This document shows, piece by piece, positions 12,601 through 23,121 of a stretch of DNA of 64,000 bases. How positions within the stretch are numbered: the stretch's first letter is position 1; each line of letters opens with the position of its first letter. Where the stretch lies: assembly GCA_964017045.1 (NCBI GenBank), contig OZ024806.1:22305088-22369087 (forward strand). Reading direction: 5' to 3'. The position numbers and the translations under genes are program-made. The DNA comes from Omphiscola glabra (lineage: Eukaryota; Mollusca; Gastropoda; Lymnaeidae). The notes beneath the pieces are model-generated. The model had not been told where the DNA came from. It did not search any database and worked only from the letters and a program-made list of their open reading frames with translations.

Positions 12601-14715
12601 TCAGTACTGATTTAATTTGGTAATTATTTAAATTTCATTGATTCAAAAAATTTAATTTGTGTGAATATCTTCTCAATGTAGAGCTGCCAGTTAAGCAACA
12701 ACTTCTTGGACTTCTTAGAATTTTGAGAAATTTTTTATTTTGATTTTATTATTTTGTCATTTTTAACAACTGATTTGGTAGAATAGTCAACATTTTACAA
12801 CCGGTTGACCCGATTCAGCTCCAGCAAGCCTCTGCATCTTCCTGTTTACATTATTTCCCTTGTTTAGGACTGTGTACTTGTTTTTTAAAGAATGATTAGT
12901 AAAATGTTCATTTAGCTTATTTAAATTACATGATTTATTTGCTTTTGTGAGACAGACAGGAGTAAGATCAGGTGTGACACAACCCATCTACAAAACTTCC
13001 AGTCACCCAAGCTTATCTTCCATCTGTTTGGGTAAGACACCTAATTAGCTTCTTAGGCCTTTTGCTTTTCTATTTATTTTTAGCTGGACAGAGGATAGCA
13101 ACAGACTGATGTTGTTTGTTAGGGCAGAACTGCTATAAGATTTTAAATGATGTACTTAGGGCTGTGAACCAAATGTTATCTTTTATATAGTTAATGTATC
13201 AATAATATAAGGAATTAATTAATTAATTATTGATTTATACTTGTGTTAAATTTTAGGCATACATCTGTAGTTATTTCCATTCAACCAATAATGTAAAACA
13301 CAATAGCGTAATTTCTCAATAGCATAAAGGAAAAAAAGCAGACCGGGGCAAAGTGCTCCACACGTCCTGCATCGGTGGATTGAACTGAGGAGGACACTAA
13401 ACTAACCTTAGTTTCAAGGGGGTCAAGGTAAAGATTGAGATACCATTTTTAAAGAATTTTACAAATGTTTTCCATAGCCTGAAATTTCCTCAAGCACAAA
13501 ACAATGTTACATCGTGCTAAGTCCAGAATGCTAATGTTCACAAACCTGGTTTAATTTCAAGTTGACAAGTGTTAGATCAACACATTTGTTGATTGTGTTA
13601 GGCAAGGCTTTAAGATTGTTGCTTTCGCCAATCAATGTTTGTAAGTAGACACAGTTTTTGATGGTTTTTGGTATGGACCGGACTATATTGCCAGAGAAGT
13701 CAACCTGAGGATGTAAGAGATTAAATAATAAATTCAGACAAAATATTGGAGTTAAGTCCCTTTGATTCATCATGTTCAAATTCTGATGACATCACAATGA
13801 GATTTTAGCCAATGGTGACATAATAGGCATATTTTGTGATGTATAGGTGGTTTAGGTAGATTGTAGTAACACTTAATAACAGGGATCTATTGTGAAATTT
13901 TGGAGGTCTACTGAGATTAAGTATATATTAGTCATATAATAGTGGATAAGTATAATGGTGCTGATTAAATAGTCATATAGTAGTGGATGAGTATAATATT
14001 GCTGATTTAATAGTCATATACTAATGGATGAGTATAATATTGCTGATATAATAGTCATACACTAGTGGCAGAGAATAATATTGATGACACAATGAAAAGA
14101 AAATGGTGTTATTTATATAATTATAAGAGTGATAAGTTCATGATGTAGATAACGGATGATAAGCTTGATTATTGGATTGAATCATTTGTCATAATGAGAA
14201 AGTGCTTTTAATTATAGCAGTGGTTCCCAAAGCAGACAGTTCAAGCCCTTTGGAGTTTAGTTTGCCATAAATGTTGTCTTAGGCAAAGAGGAGTGGAAGG
14301 AAGATTATACTAGAGGTAGTTTTAGAAAAGCTAATGAAACCTATTATAAGGCATGAAATTCACTCACATATTCCAGGAAAACACATTTAAATAAGGTGGG
14401 TGGGAGAGATTTGACCCTGTTGGCTCTTAGGTCAAGGTACTTGAGGTGCTCCAATGCTCCTACCTCAGAAGGCAGTTTTTTTATTTTGTTGAACTGGACA
14501 AGGAACTTGGTGGTGAGTGTCATAAGCTCTTCATTCTTGAAAATCTCCAGGGGCAAGAGTTTAAATCCAACGGAAGCAAAGTTAACGGTTACAGTTGGTC
14601 CTTTCTTCGTAGCTTCGATGACGAGAAGTTTTTTGAGTACATCATTGAGTGCTATGATTCTGGAGCCTGGCCCCATAGCCGGGATGGGTTTGGATTTAAC
14701 TTGCTTATTAGCCAT
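612..14715 (-). CDS. Leucine-rich repeat protein, N-terminal ten exons (continues beyond left edge)
   Basis: Ten minus-strand exons: 14715-14368, 13704-13546, 10628-10422, 10332-10284, 9780-9685, 7613-7461, 6898-6711, 6455-6348, 5093-4922 and 803-612, all with AG/GT borders. The start is the ATG at 14715 (MANKQVKSKP). After about 65 residues the protein is a run of roughly 23-residue LRRs of the LxxLxLSxNxLxxLP type (for example LRELDVSHNQLSKL, LEELRVDNNSITSLP). Phases agree at every junction except 10422/10332, which is one base out. No signal peptide or membrane segment is seen, so it is probably an intracellular scaffold LRR protein of the SHOC2/LRRC40-like type. I cannot name the orthologue. 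The last exon ends in phase 0 at LKIGENQ with donor GTTTGG and no stop, so the C-terminus lies outside the window. The introns are packed with satellites and elements. Confidence 0.88.
1000..1285 (+). mobile_element. Minisatellite-bearing element, left copy
   Basis: GGTAACCAGACAAAACGACAA is followed by a 16-17 bp array (GACAAAACGACAAGGT, about 10 copies, to about 1165). The conserved tail is GTCTTCAACGCCAACGCATC, then TAATGCCTTACATACAATAA, ending near GGTTATCAGAC. The inverted partner is at 2270-2945. No coding function; apparent proteins here are array read-through. Confidence 0.75.
2226..2945 (-). mobile_element. Minisatellite-bearing element, right inverted copy, interrupted by a MITE
   Basis: This is the reverse complement of the left copy: array 2756-2945 (CTTGTCGTTTTGTCAC units), then the GCGTTGGCGTTGAAGAC tail, then the rest of the tail at 2270-2340 after a 373-bp insertion. 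2226-2290 also has a short palindrome, GGTAACCAGAC to GTCTGATAACC, around a telomere-like GGGGTTAGGGTTAG. Confidence 0.7.
2341..2713. mobile_element. 373-bp hAT-type MITE with GTGTTTCCCAA ends
   Basis: Ends AAGTGTTTCCCAACG and CATTGGGAAACACCA form an imperfect inverted repeat, typical of hAT elements. It is flanked by an 8-bp duplication, ATGCAAGG (2333-2340) and ATGTAAGG (2714-2721), 7 of 8 matching. It splits the right minisatellite element. Confidence 0.8.
3058..3980 (+). repeat. 47-bp satellite array with shortened variants and a 343-bp higher-order repeat
   Basis: The unit holds GTGCACTGATGTGTTGGCAT and CCACTTCTCTATAGCCCATC. Shortened units (about 34 bp) lack the AAGTTTTGTG part. A block of mixed units around 3310-3600 recurs 343 bp later (around 3653-3943) with the same order of variants. 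Confidence 0.93.
3981..4921. other. LRR-gene intron, no feature recognised
   Basis: Part of the 4.1-kb intron between the exons at 5093-4922 and 803-612. AT-rich unique-looking sequence; no open frame or repeat of note. Confidence 0.6.
5400..5740 (+). repeat. 34-bp tandem array, about 10 copies
   Basis: The unit has GGGACATAGGCAACAGGAAA and AGTACAGACAGAGA. Copies vary (aagtaaagac, aagtacagat), and the period causes frame changes every unit. It lies in the LRR-gene intron 6348-5093. Confidence 0.9.
5880..6325 (+). repeat. 24-bp tandem array, about 18 copies
   Basis: The unit is GAATCAGTACAATGGATACA plus GACT. Being 24 bp, it gives a spurious minus-strand frame of CTDSVCIH octapeptides. It ends about 20 bases from the LRR exon at 6348. 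Confidence 0.93.
7614..9684. other. LRR-gene intron with poly-C/poly-G tracts
   Basis: No gene found. Homopolymer runs lie at about 9016-9029 and 9066-9078 (C) and 9147-9168 (G), in a sequence full of short A and T runs. The remainder looks unique. Confidence 0.6.
10629..13545. other. LRR-gene intron 2, mostly featureless
   Basis: AT-rich. One probable MITE lies at 11541-11700. No conserved open frame was found between the LRR exons at 13546 and 10628; the protein repeat runs straight across, so no exon is missing here. Confidence 0.65.
11541..11700. mobile_element. Probable 160-bp MITE with TTGACTATAA-type ends
   Basis: Left end TATTTTACTGACTATAAAATG and right end GTGTATTATAGTCAATATGG are imperfect inverted repeats, and the interior includes GGTGCGTCTTATACTC. 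The target duplication is not clear. Confidence 0.5.
13925..14085 (+). repeat. About 40-bp degenerate tandem repeat, 4 copies
   Basis: Units share TAGTCATATAGTAGTGGATG and GTATAATATTGCTGAT. It lies in LRR-gene intron 1. Confidence 0.75.
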
Positions 14716-15646
14716 GATTTTGATTTATCTAGCGGTTATTTTATTTAATTTTTTAATATGTTTTTTTTAAAAATTATCATTGAACTACTTGCTTTTGGAG
14801 AGTTTCCAGGCTAAATCAGCAGAGAAGTCTAACAATATTTGAAGTTTTCTTCATTAAGTACAGTTGTAGTTTTCTATTTAGGGCCTATGACATTGTTTGT
14901 GTTGAGGTCAACAAATTGGAACAGCCAAGGCATGTTGCTTAATAACTAATATTTTCAACAGCCAAACAATAACTTCCTGCAATCACAACTTTATGACTAA
15001 ACTTTTCAATAACTGCCACATTAGTAAATGCGGATATTGTTTTTGCCTAGATTGGCATTAAATGATGTATAAAAGATGATGTTAAATGTGATTTTTAAGT
15101 CCATTCCAGAAAATCTGTCAAAATTTAAAATGAAAAATTGAATAATCAAAAATACATATAAATGAGATTTTTTTTATTTCTTTAAGTTTAAAGCTATGAA
15201 TATATTCTTCCCTCAGTGCATAATATTGACATGCATTATTATCACTACCAAATGATTTCTTTACATTTATTATGTGTCTATACACGATATAATTATAGAT
15301 AAACAAAATGGATGTTAAATTACTTATCATTTACAAAGGTCAATAGTTTTAGCTTGTAAATTTATTAAATCGTATTAAAACTTCATAAAGCTGTAACATT
15401 TAATTTTAGGGTAGAGCAAGACACAGACATATGCAAAGACAGTTAGTACTACCTTGAAAATACCTAGACCCCTCCACAAAAAGAAACTGGGTCACAGTGT
15501 TTAAATATATATATATATATATATATTTATTCACCATTTGTTTTCACAAGTTTACCTGTGCCATGAATTAAATAAATAAGAGAAAACTAACTTTAAATTT
15601 AAGCTAAATGAAACTGCAAAGTTCTGAAAAAATAATGTCCTTGTTG
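14716..15646. other. Upstream region of the LRR gene
   Basis: This is the 5' flank of the minus-strand LRR gene and should hold its promoter or 5' UTR. I see no clear TATA or initiator. There is a (TA)n run at about 15504-15524. Confidence 0.5.
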
Positions 15647-15932
15647 CTAATTTTGAGCGTATCTGGAAATTTGTTTGAAAGAAATTTTGTCGACGGAAAA
15701 CTGATCAATGGAAATTTGGTCGAATCTTTTTTTTCAGTGAACACGTTAAAATTTGGCGCCAAATTTCTTTTTGAAAGCATTATTTTGTTTTTATATAATA
15801 TAGTGCGTTCAAAAAGAAAATTTATGATAATTTTTACGTGAACTGAAAAAAAAGATTCAACCAAATGTCCGGTCGATCAAATTTCTATCGACGAAATTTC
15901 TTTCAAACAAATTTCCCGTAACCAATTTTTAG
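15647..15932. mobile_element. Long hairpin (foldback) element
   Basis: Arms 15647-15742 and 15838-15932 are inverted copies over about 95 bases (GGAAATTTGTTTGAAAGAAA to its complement, and GAATCTTTTTTTTCAGT) around a 95-base loop. The loop holds a further small palindrome, AAATTTGGCGCCAAATTT. Open frames on both strands are a by-product of the symmetry. Confidence 0.85.
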
Positions 15933-16380
15933 TGATTATTTAAGATTAAGTAGTGAAGTCATACAACAAAAATTTATTTTTGTCAGTAATTATTAAAATA
16001 ATAAATTGCATAAAGTTGTCTCTCATAACAAGAGTTTTGTGATTCAATAAAAATGTTAAAATGTAAAGGGGCCATCCATAAATGACGTCATGAGATAAAT
16101 TTTTACTTCCCTTCCCCCATCATCACAAAAAATTAGACCAGCCCCCAAAATAAAGTCGCAAACCTCTGCTCCTCCCCTTACAAAAAAATCCCTCTTTCCA
16201 CTAGTGTCCTTTACAAACCCTTAAAAAAATAACCTTGTTGAGCCCCTCAACATACGATTACGAATAACACTAAGTTAAAAAGTAGTTTCAAATGAATAAT
16301 TTTACAAAATTAAATAAAACATTTTAACCAAACTTGAAAAGTTTTTAGTTTGGAATCCGAGGGTTGTCATTAGTTTTAAT

Positions 16381-16491
16381 GGTAATTGCACGCTACTGGT
16401 CCCTCTGTCGCTCACCCTAACCCGAACCCTAAATCTATCATAAACAAAGGGAAGTGACTCCCAATAAGGGGACCACAGAAGCACATTAGCC
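16381..16491. mobile_element. 111-bp MITE with GGYTAAT-type ends, copy 1
   Basis: It begins GGTAATTGCACGCTACTGG and ends AGCACATTAGCC, an imperfect inverted repeat. The interior has CACCCTAACCCGAACCCTAA. It is flanked by GTTTTAAT (16373-16380) and GTATTAAT (16492-16499), 7 of 8 matching. An equal-length copy is at 36891-37001 and a truncated one is near 35917. Confidence 0.88.
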
Positions 16492-16837
16492 GTATTAATT
16501 TATGTTAAAACTTTAGCGAGTGTAGGTTTACACATTTTAGCGTTTGTTTTATAAATTTTATTGGTTCATAATCATAATAGTAATCATAGCATTAGTTTGG
16601 CCTACATTGTTACATGACTATTATTCATAGGATAGTGCATGGGAAAATAATTATCAATATAAAATTTGAGCTAGGCTAATTATTACAAAAAGAATATAGG
16701 TCCTGTCCTAAATATAGGTTAGGTTTAAGAGTAGTACCAGTTACTAGTATGATCAGTAGACAATGAAATTGAGAGGGGATGCAGCACTCGCACTGCCCCC
16801 ACTATTCGGACCAACCCAGAGGTCTCTTTAGACTTAG

Positions 16838-16996
16838 ACTAAATGCTATCCGGATGTGATATGTGGTCGTTTATTTTAGTTAAACACTGAAGAAGTAAGT
16901 TTACAAACTTTCAATTATCTTTCATTTGATACCAAATTTTGTCTTACAAACCAAACTATAATATTTTAAATATTTTTTAATAAACCCAACCTCTCA
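16838..16996 (+). repeat. Direct repeat copy A (about 160 bp)
   Basis: Shares ATCTTTCATTTGATACC, TAATATTTTAAAT and CCCAACCTCTCA with 17729-17896, about 890 bp away. The copies have diverged by small indels. Confidence 0.8.
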
Positions 16997-17728
16997 CTTC
17001 CGAATCCCGAGTTCGAATTTAGAATAGCTGAATACAGAAAAAGAAAAGAAATGGATGCCAACTAGACTAATAATAATTGAAAAATATATATGATCGTATA
17101 GAATGACTCACCTGCCGGACGTTTCACTAAAAGTTTGTTTACATTGTGATGGTTTTATTTATTTATTTTGATGTGATTTGAACGGTTCGATTTTCTCAAC
17201 CCCCCATTAACTTCCCCAGTGTTATTGTAAAATGTGGAACGTAGACATTTGGTGGGGTATGATTATGAAACAATTAAAAATATGTTTAAAATACGGCTTT
17301 TAATTTTTCACTTTTTTCTATATTGTATTTTATGCTGTAATATTTATTCAAGACTTGTGTATAGTTGATATGTTTGCGTGTTTGTAAACATACATAAACA
17401 GTTACACATATGTGAAAAAATGGGTGGAGACTAGATACCCACATTTGATGCCTTGGTGTGATTCCATACCTAGTAATAGTAGTAAAGTGTCGGAGTCGTT
17501 GGTAGAAGTGATTCCATATCTAGTGTAGAGTCATTTATATAATATCCGGCACCTGTCCCTGGTCCATTTTTGAAACTTGCCCACTGGTCAGCCAAACTTA
17601 AAATTTGGTAAACGCCGGTCTACACAAGTGGAGATGTTTATCGTTACAATCCGCTCCATGACTACGGGTCTACTCAAGTTGGTTTCTTTTGAAAACACAT
17701 GGCGGCGCTGCGTGGCCGGGTCCATTTT

Positions 17729-17896
17729 GACTAATGCTATTCGGATGTCATTTGTTGTAGTTTATTTTAGTTAAAATGAAGAATTAGGTTTACAAACGTA
17801 TAGTCTATTCATTCAATTATCTTTCATTTGATACCTCATTTGGTCTTACAAACCCAACAATAATATTTTAAATCGTTTTTTAATCCCAACCTCTCA
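17729..17896 (+). repeat. Direct repeat copy B (about 165 bp)
   Basis: Second copy of the repeat at 16838-16996, beginning ACTAATGCTATTCGGATG. Confidence 0.8.
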
Positions 17897-18368
17897 ACTC
17901 TGGTACCCGTGTACCAATAGGTGCAGCCTAATAATAATATTATATTGCAAAATAAATAAATAATGTAAAAATATGCAGTCTCTTTTTAAAGCGGAGCATG
18001 CAGCTTTCACGATCTAAGAGAGTTAAGCCATAAATACATTGTAATAGGTTTTAACTGAATTACTTTTCTTGAATCTTCGACATTAACACTAAATATAGTA
18101 TTATAATTATTATAAGGTATTTATAATTTAATAAAGATTCTAGGTATTTGAATTGATTTACTTTTTCAAAAGTGTGGTCTCTAATTTTAATGGTTACATA
18201 TATCTGTCTTCTCTTAACATATTCATGTATTTCTTTTTTCGGTTGTTAACTTCGAGTCTTGCTTGTAGTGATGCGTCTTTTAACTCATACAAGTTTTTGA
18301 TCTATCTTTATACCGGTACGGTACTTTTCACTAACAGTGCTATGTCATCAGCATATGCAAGTTACTCA

Positions 18369-18800
18369 AGGTAGGTACTTTGACACCAAATTTAAATATT
18401 GTCCGATTGCCATGAATGATACATGATTTTAAAGGGCTAGCAATAAGCTTTATAAAAACACCAATTTCATCTTTCTATCTTTTATAGGAGTGGAGTTATG
18501 ATTTTTTTGGTCAATTTTTTTTGCCCCTTATATAATCTATATATTTTACCCCCAAAACGTGTGACCCGAATTTCAAATTTCTGTACTTTTTTGCCCACAA
18601 CATTTTTATTTTTCAAGATAATTGCACAAAATTTTCAGGAGACATTCTCAATCTAATATACAACACAAAGAACAACAAAACTTTAACATTACATCAAGAC
18701 TTTTTATTTTGGATAATTTTCTTTGCAGGTATGTTAAAAAAAATCATGTACAAAAAAATTGTAAACATTATTATTTGTAAAGGCAAAAACAAAAAAATAA
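18369..18800 (+). repeat. Dispersed repeat, copy 1
   Basis: Begins GTAGGTACTTTGACACCAAA. The first 300 bases or more match 32797 onward (ATTGCCATGAATGATACAT, ATTTCATCTTTCTATCTTTT). Non-coding, family unknown. Confidence 0.82.
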
Positions 18801-19885
18801 CATGTTCATTGTATTTTAATTAAATATATGATTAATTTATATTTAAAATAAATTCTTATATTTATAAAAGGTAAGTAGACGTCTTTTTTTAATGTAAAAT
18901 TGAATGCATGAACTTATAAAAACGACTAAAATCACTCATAAGACAAAACTAATACGAGCATACCAGTACCGTTATGAGATAAAATTTTAAAAGGTAATGG
19001 GGATGTTCTGCCTGTCATTTGCTATATAGACTGCTTGGTCTTGTTGATGAGTCCCACGATGTCTCTGTCGTTGTCTTTGCCATCTACATCAAAATGTGCC
19101 TCATAATCGATGGGCGGAATTCCACAAAGTTCTTCAATAAAAAGATTAAAATGTTCTTGATTCTTACGTACCCTGTAGACAGAACACTAAATTATAAATA
19201 TAATTATAATCCTGAATGTAAACACTATCTAATTTCTTTTTAATAATATTATTCAATTTTTGAGTTTGTTAACAAATCTTTTCTTTTTTTTTGTTATTTG
19301 ATTATTTTGGTATATTAAATATTTGTCTGTCTATGTAAACTGTTTCACTATGTCTGTAAAAACAAACAGTATTAAAATAATATATTAAATTAACAATTAA
19401 TTAACATTTATAATTAAATACCTTATTAAATTTTTAAAATTGTAGATTTTCATTAGGCTTGTAAGAATATTAGTAATTAATTAGGCTTTTACTTTTATGA
19501 TCTTATGACTAAGACTAAATGGACTATATAATAATAATTTTTATTGTTATAACTTATAATTAGGCCCAATTTTAGTGATATAATCCCATATGATTTGGCA
19601 TTAACAAGAGTATGACTATTATTATTATTATTGATGCAATTAATGATGCTAGGATTAATTATTGATTCTATAATTTACAGGTACTGTAATTAAAAAGAGA
19701 ACCGATAAATTTGGTGGGGCTACACACAATTTTTTAACGTAATAAAACTACGGTAAAACTAATGACAACCCACTGATTCCCAATTAAAAACTTTTCAAGT
19801 TCGGTTGAAATGTTTAATTTAATTTTTTAAAATTATTAATTTGAAACTACGTAGTATTATTCAGATGTTAGGGGATTCAACAATT

Positions 19886-20639
19886 ACGATTAAATTCATA
19901 ATTGACAGTGATAATAGCCGTTTCCGGCATCTCGATCAGAAAATAAATAACTTTTAATATGGCGACATTTTCATCCCCACCCCATGCCGCTTTAGGGGCA
20001 GCATAACTTTTTTGTGACTTGTTGAAGTATAATAACATAAGAATGTTTAAACTTGCTAATTGAATGTAGTTTAACTTTATCTAGATCCCATTAAATTTTT
20101 TTCACTACCTGAGGAGTATATTATTATATATGCTTACCGAGTCGCTATGATAATCCTGTCCGTGACACAGAAAATAAATCGTTGCTAAAATTTCCTAGAA
20201 ACACCGGAACACAAAAACTGACACGTCACTGATGAGGAAAGCAATATTTAGTAAACAAAGGTGACGTAGAAAGCAATTTTCCAAAGATACCATGTAGCCG
20301 TACGCCATATTGTAGGACAAGTTTTTTCGACATTTTTGGTATGCGCAGACTGCATGCGCGAGTGGACCTTTGACATACCTACTCAAGGGGTTGGTTTTAA
20401 AGAGTGCCTATTGGTTGTGGGTCTAGTCTACCCTAAGAAAGTATCCTGTTATGTTCTTCGGGTGTCAATATGTAAGCTTCTTATTATTTATAACTTTCTC
20501 CAATGTTATAGGTTAAATAGTATATAAAGACAGCGAGTCTCCTTGTCATAGCCCTCGTCTAATCTAAAATTCCCTTGAATATTTATTTTTAGTTACCATG
20601 AACCTTGATTTTGCTTTTTGATTTGTTTAATTTTACATG
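19886..20639. other. Intergenic, no feature recognised
   Basis: AT-rich sequence between the inverted-repeat region and the LINE fragment. Only short open frames. Confidence 0.5.
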
Positions 20640-20867
20640 TATCAGTCTTGTAAGTTTGTTAGGTATTCCAAACTCCTGCAGTCTCGCATAAATATTCTCT
20701 TTTGATGCTGTCATACTCCATTTTCTAGTCCACAGAGTTGATGTACTGGCATATTACATTCGTAACATTTATCTCATAGTCATCTGATGGTGAATATCTG
20801 ATCAGTCGTTGATCTGTTTAATATGAATCCACATAGGTATTCACCTATTTGTTCAGCGTACGGTTGT
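20640..20867 (-). pseudogene. LINE reverse transcriptase fragment, downstream part
   Basis: Read on the minus strand, this encodes a non-LTR RT block (GFILNRSTTDQIFT, then WSMTASKENIYARLQEFGIP). It is the continuation of the LINE at 25193-25970, separated from it by the gypsy-type insertion. Frames change inside the fragment, so it is not functional. Confidence 0.7.
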
Positions 20868-20945
20868 TGTTAAAGTATGTATGACTGACGATTATTAGTT
20901 GTTACAAACACCACAGACGAGTTGAGATCATATTTTACTATTGCA
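20868..20945 (+). repeat. 5' LTR of the gypsy-type element (78 bp)
   Basis: Begins TGTTAAAG and ends ATTGCA. It is alignable over its whole length with 25113-25192, sharing blocks such as TGTATGACTGACGA and GATCATATTTTACTATT. It is unusually short for an LTR. The bases directly after it should be the primer binding site; I could not match them to a tRNA from memory. Confidence 0.85.
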
Positions 20946-21080
20946 CGGTGACAGTCGGAGCGACTCCACCTGCCATAACAGCTAGATTTAAACGGAAATG
21001 TTGCTGAACATTGGAAGAGATTTAAGTAGTAATTTGAAATTTACAAGACAGCCAGTGGACTGGATACCAAGAGTAAAGAG

Positions 21081-21793
21081 GTGCAGTGCATGACTTTACT
21101 GCATGTGATAGGCCGGGATGCAGTTGAAGTTTTCAACAAGTTCCAGTGGACTGGCGAAGAATGTTTAGAATGTAACATTAATACGTCTTTCCACATATTG
21201 AATTGTATGTGGAAGAAATTTGAGAATCACTGTTTACCAAGAAAGAGTGTAACAAATGAAAAGCATATGTTTTTTCAAGAAGTCAAAGGGGCGGAGAAAC
21301 TTTTGATAATATTTTTTAACAGATCTCAAACTCAAGGCAAATTCAGGTGAATTCGAAAGTCTGAAAGATTCCTTGATAAAAGACAGAGTTGTGAGAGGTA
21401 TAAAGAGTGGCAACGTCAGAGCTAGACTACTTAGAGGGTCTCACCTAGCCATCATTAAGGTAGAAAACATATTGGGCAGCGTAGATAATGGAGTGGCAGC
21501 TCAAAATAATGAGTGAAGACTGTGGTGTACAGGAAGTGACATCAGATACAAGGTTATCAAGAGGACCACGCGTAAATACAAAGTGCAACTATTGTGGCAA
21601 GCAGCATCTATCAAGAAGAAAATGTCAGGCATACGGTCAAATATGTCACAACTGTGGCAAATATAATCATTTTTCTCTTATAAGAGTTGTTACTTCCCAG
21701 TCAGAGGATCAAGTTACCTCCAGCCAGTGGCGTAGCGAGCTTAACTCGCGCCCGGGGCACAATAGCTTTTTAGCGCCCCCCAAACCTTTTTAG
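21081..21793 (+). pseudogene. gag-like fragment with zinc knuckles
   Basis: The region just after the 5' LTR encodes a broken gag. At 21584-21625 there is a cysteine/histidine knuckle with spacing C-X2-C-X3-H-X5-C. At 21644 a second knuckle starts (C-X2-C-X4-H), but its last cysteine is lost near a stretch that runs into the inserted MITE at 21725. Such knuckles bind RNA in the nucleocapsid part of gag. Stops separate the upstream gag body (near 21081-21350) from the knuckles. Confidence 0.7.
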
Positions 21794-21926
21794 CGCCCCC
21801 CAAACCTTTTTAGCGCCCCCCTATTCGAAAACCAAACAATATTATAGTAAAATATACCATTTGGCGCCCTATTGTGAGTAGCGCCCGAGCATGGTGCCCC
21901 CTTGCCCCCCCCTCACTACGCCACTG
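21725..21926. mobile_element. hAT-type MITE (CAGTGGCGTAGC ends) inserted in the gypsy-type element
   Basis: The 202-bp element has inverted ends CAGTGGCGTAGCGAGC and TACGCCACTG. It carries internal runs of AGCGCCCCCC and is flanked by a perfect 8-bp duplication CCTCCAGC (21717-21724 and 21927-21934). It has no coding capacity. The same family occurs at 55297, 58314 and 61182. Confidence 0.9.
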
Positions 21927-22009
21927 CCTCCAGCGAAGAAACGTTCCTCATTGGAAGTGTTTCCTTGAAAAACAGACTTAGCAATGAGTGGTAATCGGTG
22001 ATCACTGTT

Positions 22010-23106
22010 AAGGGCAGGCAAATAATCTTCACCCTGGACACTGGAGCGCAGGTAAACACACTCCACTACAGATTGTTTAGTCAACTTCGAAAGAAGAGAC
22101 TTCAAAAGTCAACTGCGAGGCTTAAGACATATAGTGGCCTGTTGTAGGCAAGGCAATGGTCAAATGCACAGTAAAGGAAAAAAAACCTGAGATGTTGGAA
22201 TTTCAAATTGTAAAAACAAAATCCAAGCCAATCTTGGGACTGCCAGGTTGCCAAAAACTCAATCCTATAAAAAGAGTGGTTGTTATTGGAGATAAAACAT
22301 TGTCTTCCTATGCAGATGTATTCAGTGGTCTTGGTTCCATGGAAGAAGAGTACACAATCAAAATTGACCCACTTATTAAGCCAGTGGTACACGCTGCTAG
22401 AAAAGTTACAGTGGCATTGCGAGATGACCTCAAAAAAGAACTTGAGCGCATGGAAAATGAAGGTGTCATTGAGAAATCGGATCATCCCACTGCATGGGTC
22501 AACTCGCTGGTTATTGTTGGGGAAAAAAGGTGGTGGTTTGAGGATCTGCCTTGATCCTAGAAAACTTAACACTGTCATTCAACGAGAACACTAAGGACAG
22601 CAATGTTTTCATGTTAGACGCAAACTCAGCTTTTTGCCAAATTAAAAGTTTATAAAAATTGTACAGAACGTACAACTCTCTAACACACCTTTTGGGATGT
22701 ACACGTTTATGAGACTACGGTTCGGACACAATTTTTCTGCAGAAGTATTTGCTAAAAAGATTCCACCGGGCTTTTGAAAACATTCCAGGTGTTGAAACTT
22801 ACATGGACGAAATGCGAATATCTGGTAGATGAAAGATTGAAGAAAGTTCTTGATACAGCCAAAGAGGAGGGGATCTCACTGAAACCAGCCAAATGCTGTT
22901 TACTAAACAATGAAGTTAAATTTGTAGGACACATCATAACGAATAGTGGAATGATACATTATTACTCTAAGATTGAAACAAAACAATCTGTGCCATGTCC
23001 CTCAAGTCGCAAAGATATAGAAATATTTTTAGCAATGATTAATTATCTTGGAAAATTTGTCCCAAATCTAGCAGAGATGACTGCACACCTGTGCGAGTTG
23101 ATTTAA
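22010..23106 (+). pseudogene. Protease and reverse transcriptase remnant of the gypsy-type element
   Basis: A protease active-site motif LDTGA is at about 22037. The RT fingers region (GVIEKSDHPTAWVNSL, ending near 22510) is followed after a one-base frame change by RICLDPRKLN, a conserved gypsy RT block. The catalytic box near 22798 reads YMDE instead of the usual YxDD. The thumb and connection region up to 23106 is in a different frame and ends in a stop. The combination of frameshifts, stop codons and altered catalytic box shows this copy is dead. Confidence 0.8.
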
Positions 23107-23121
23107 CAAGATAACGAGTGG

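Larger units (their letters stand above)
16235..19885. mobile_element. Region bounded by about 140-bp inverted repeats
   Basis: 16235-16372 and about 19745-19885 are inverted copies (shared blocks AAACTTTTCAAGT, AAACTAATGACAACC, ATTTGAAACTAC). The left arm is broken at 16381 by a 111-bp MITE. The interior carries a 160-bp direct repeat and a dispersed repeat but no recognisable transposase. It may be a large non-autonomous element or two inverted copies of a small one. Confidence 0.6.

Noticed and set aside
14396..14770. Plus-strand frames overlapping the first LRR exon
   Set aside because: Antisense shadows; only the minus frame gives LRR consensus and splice phases.
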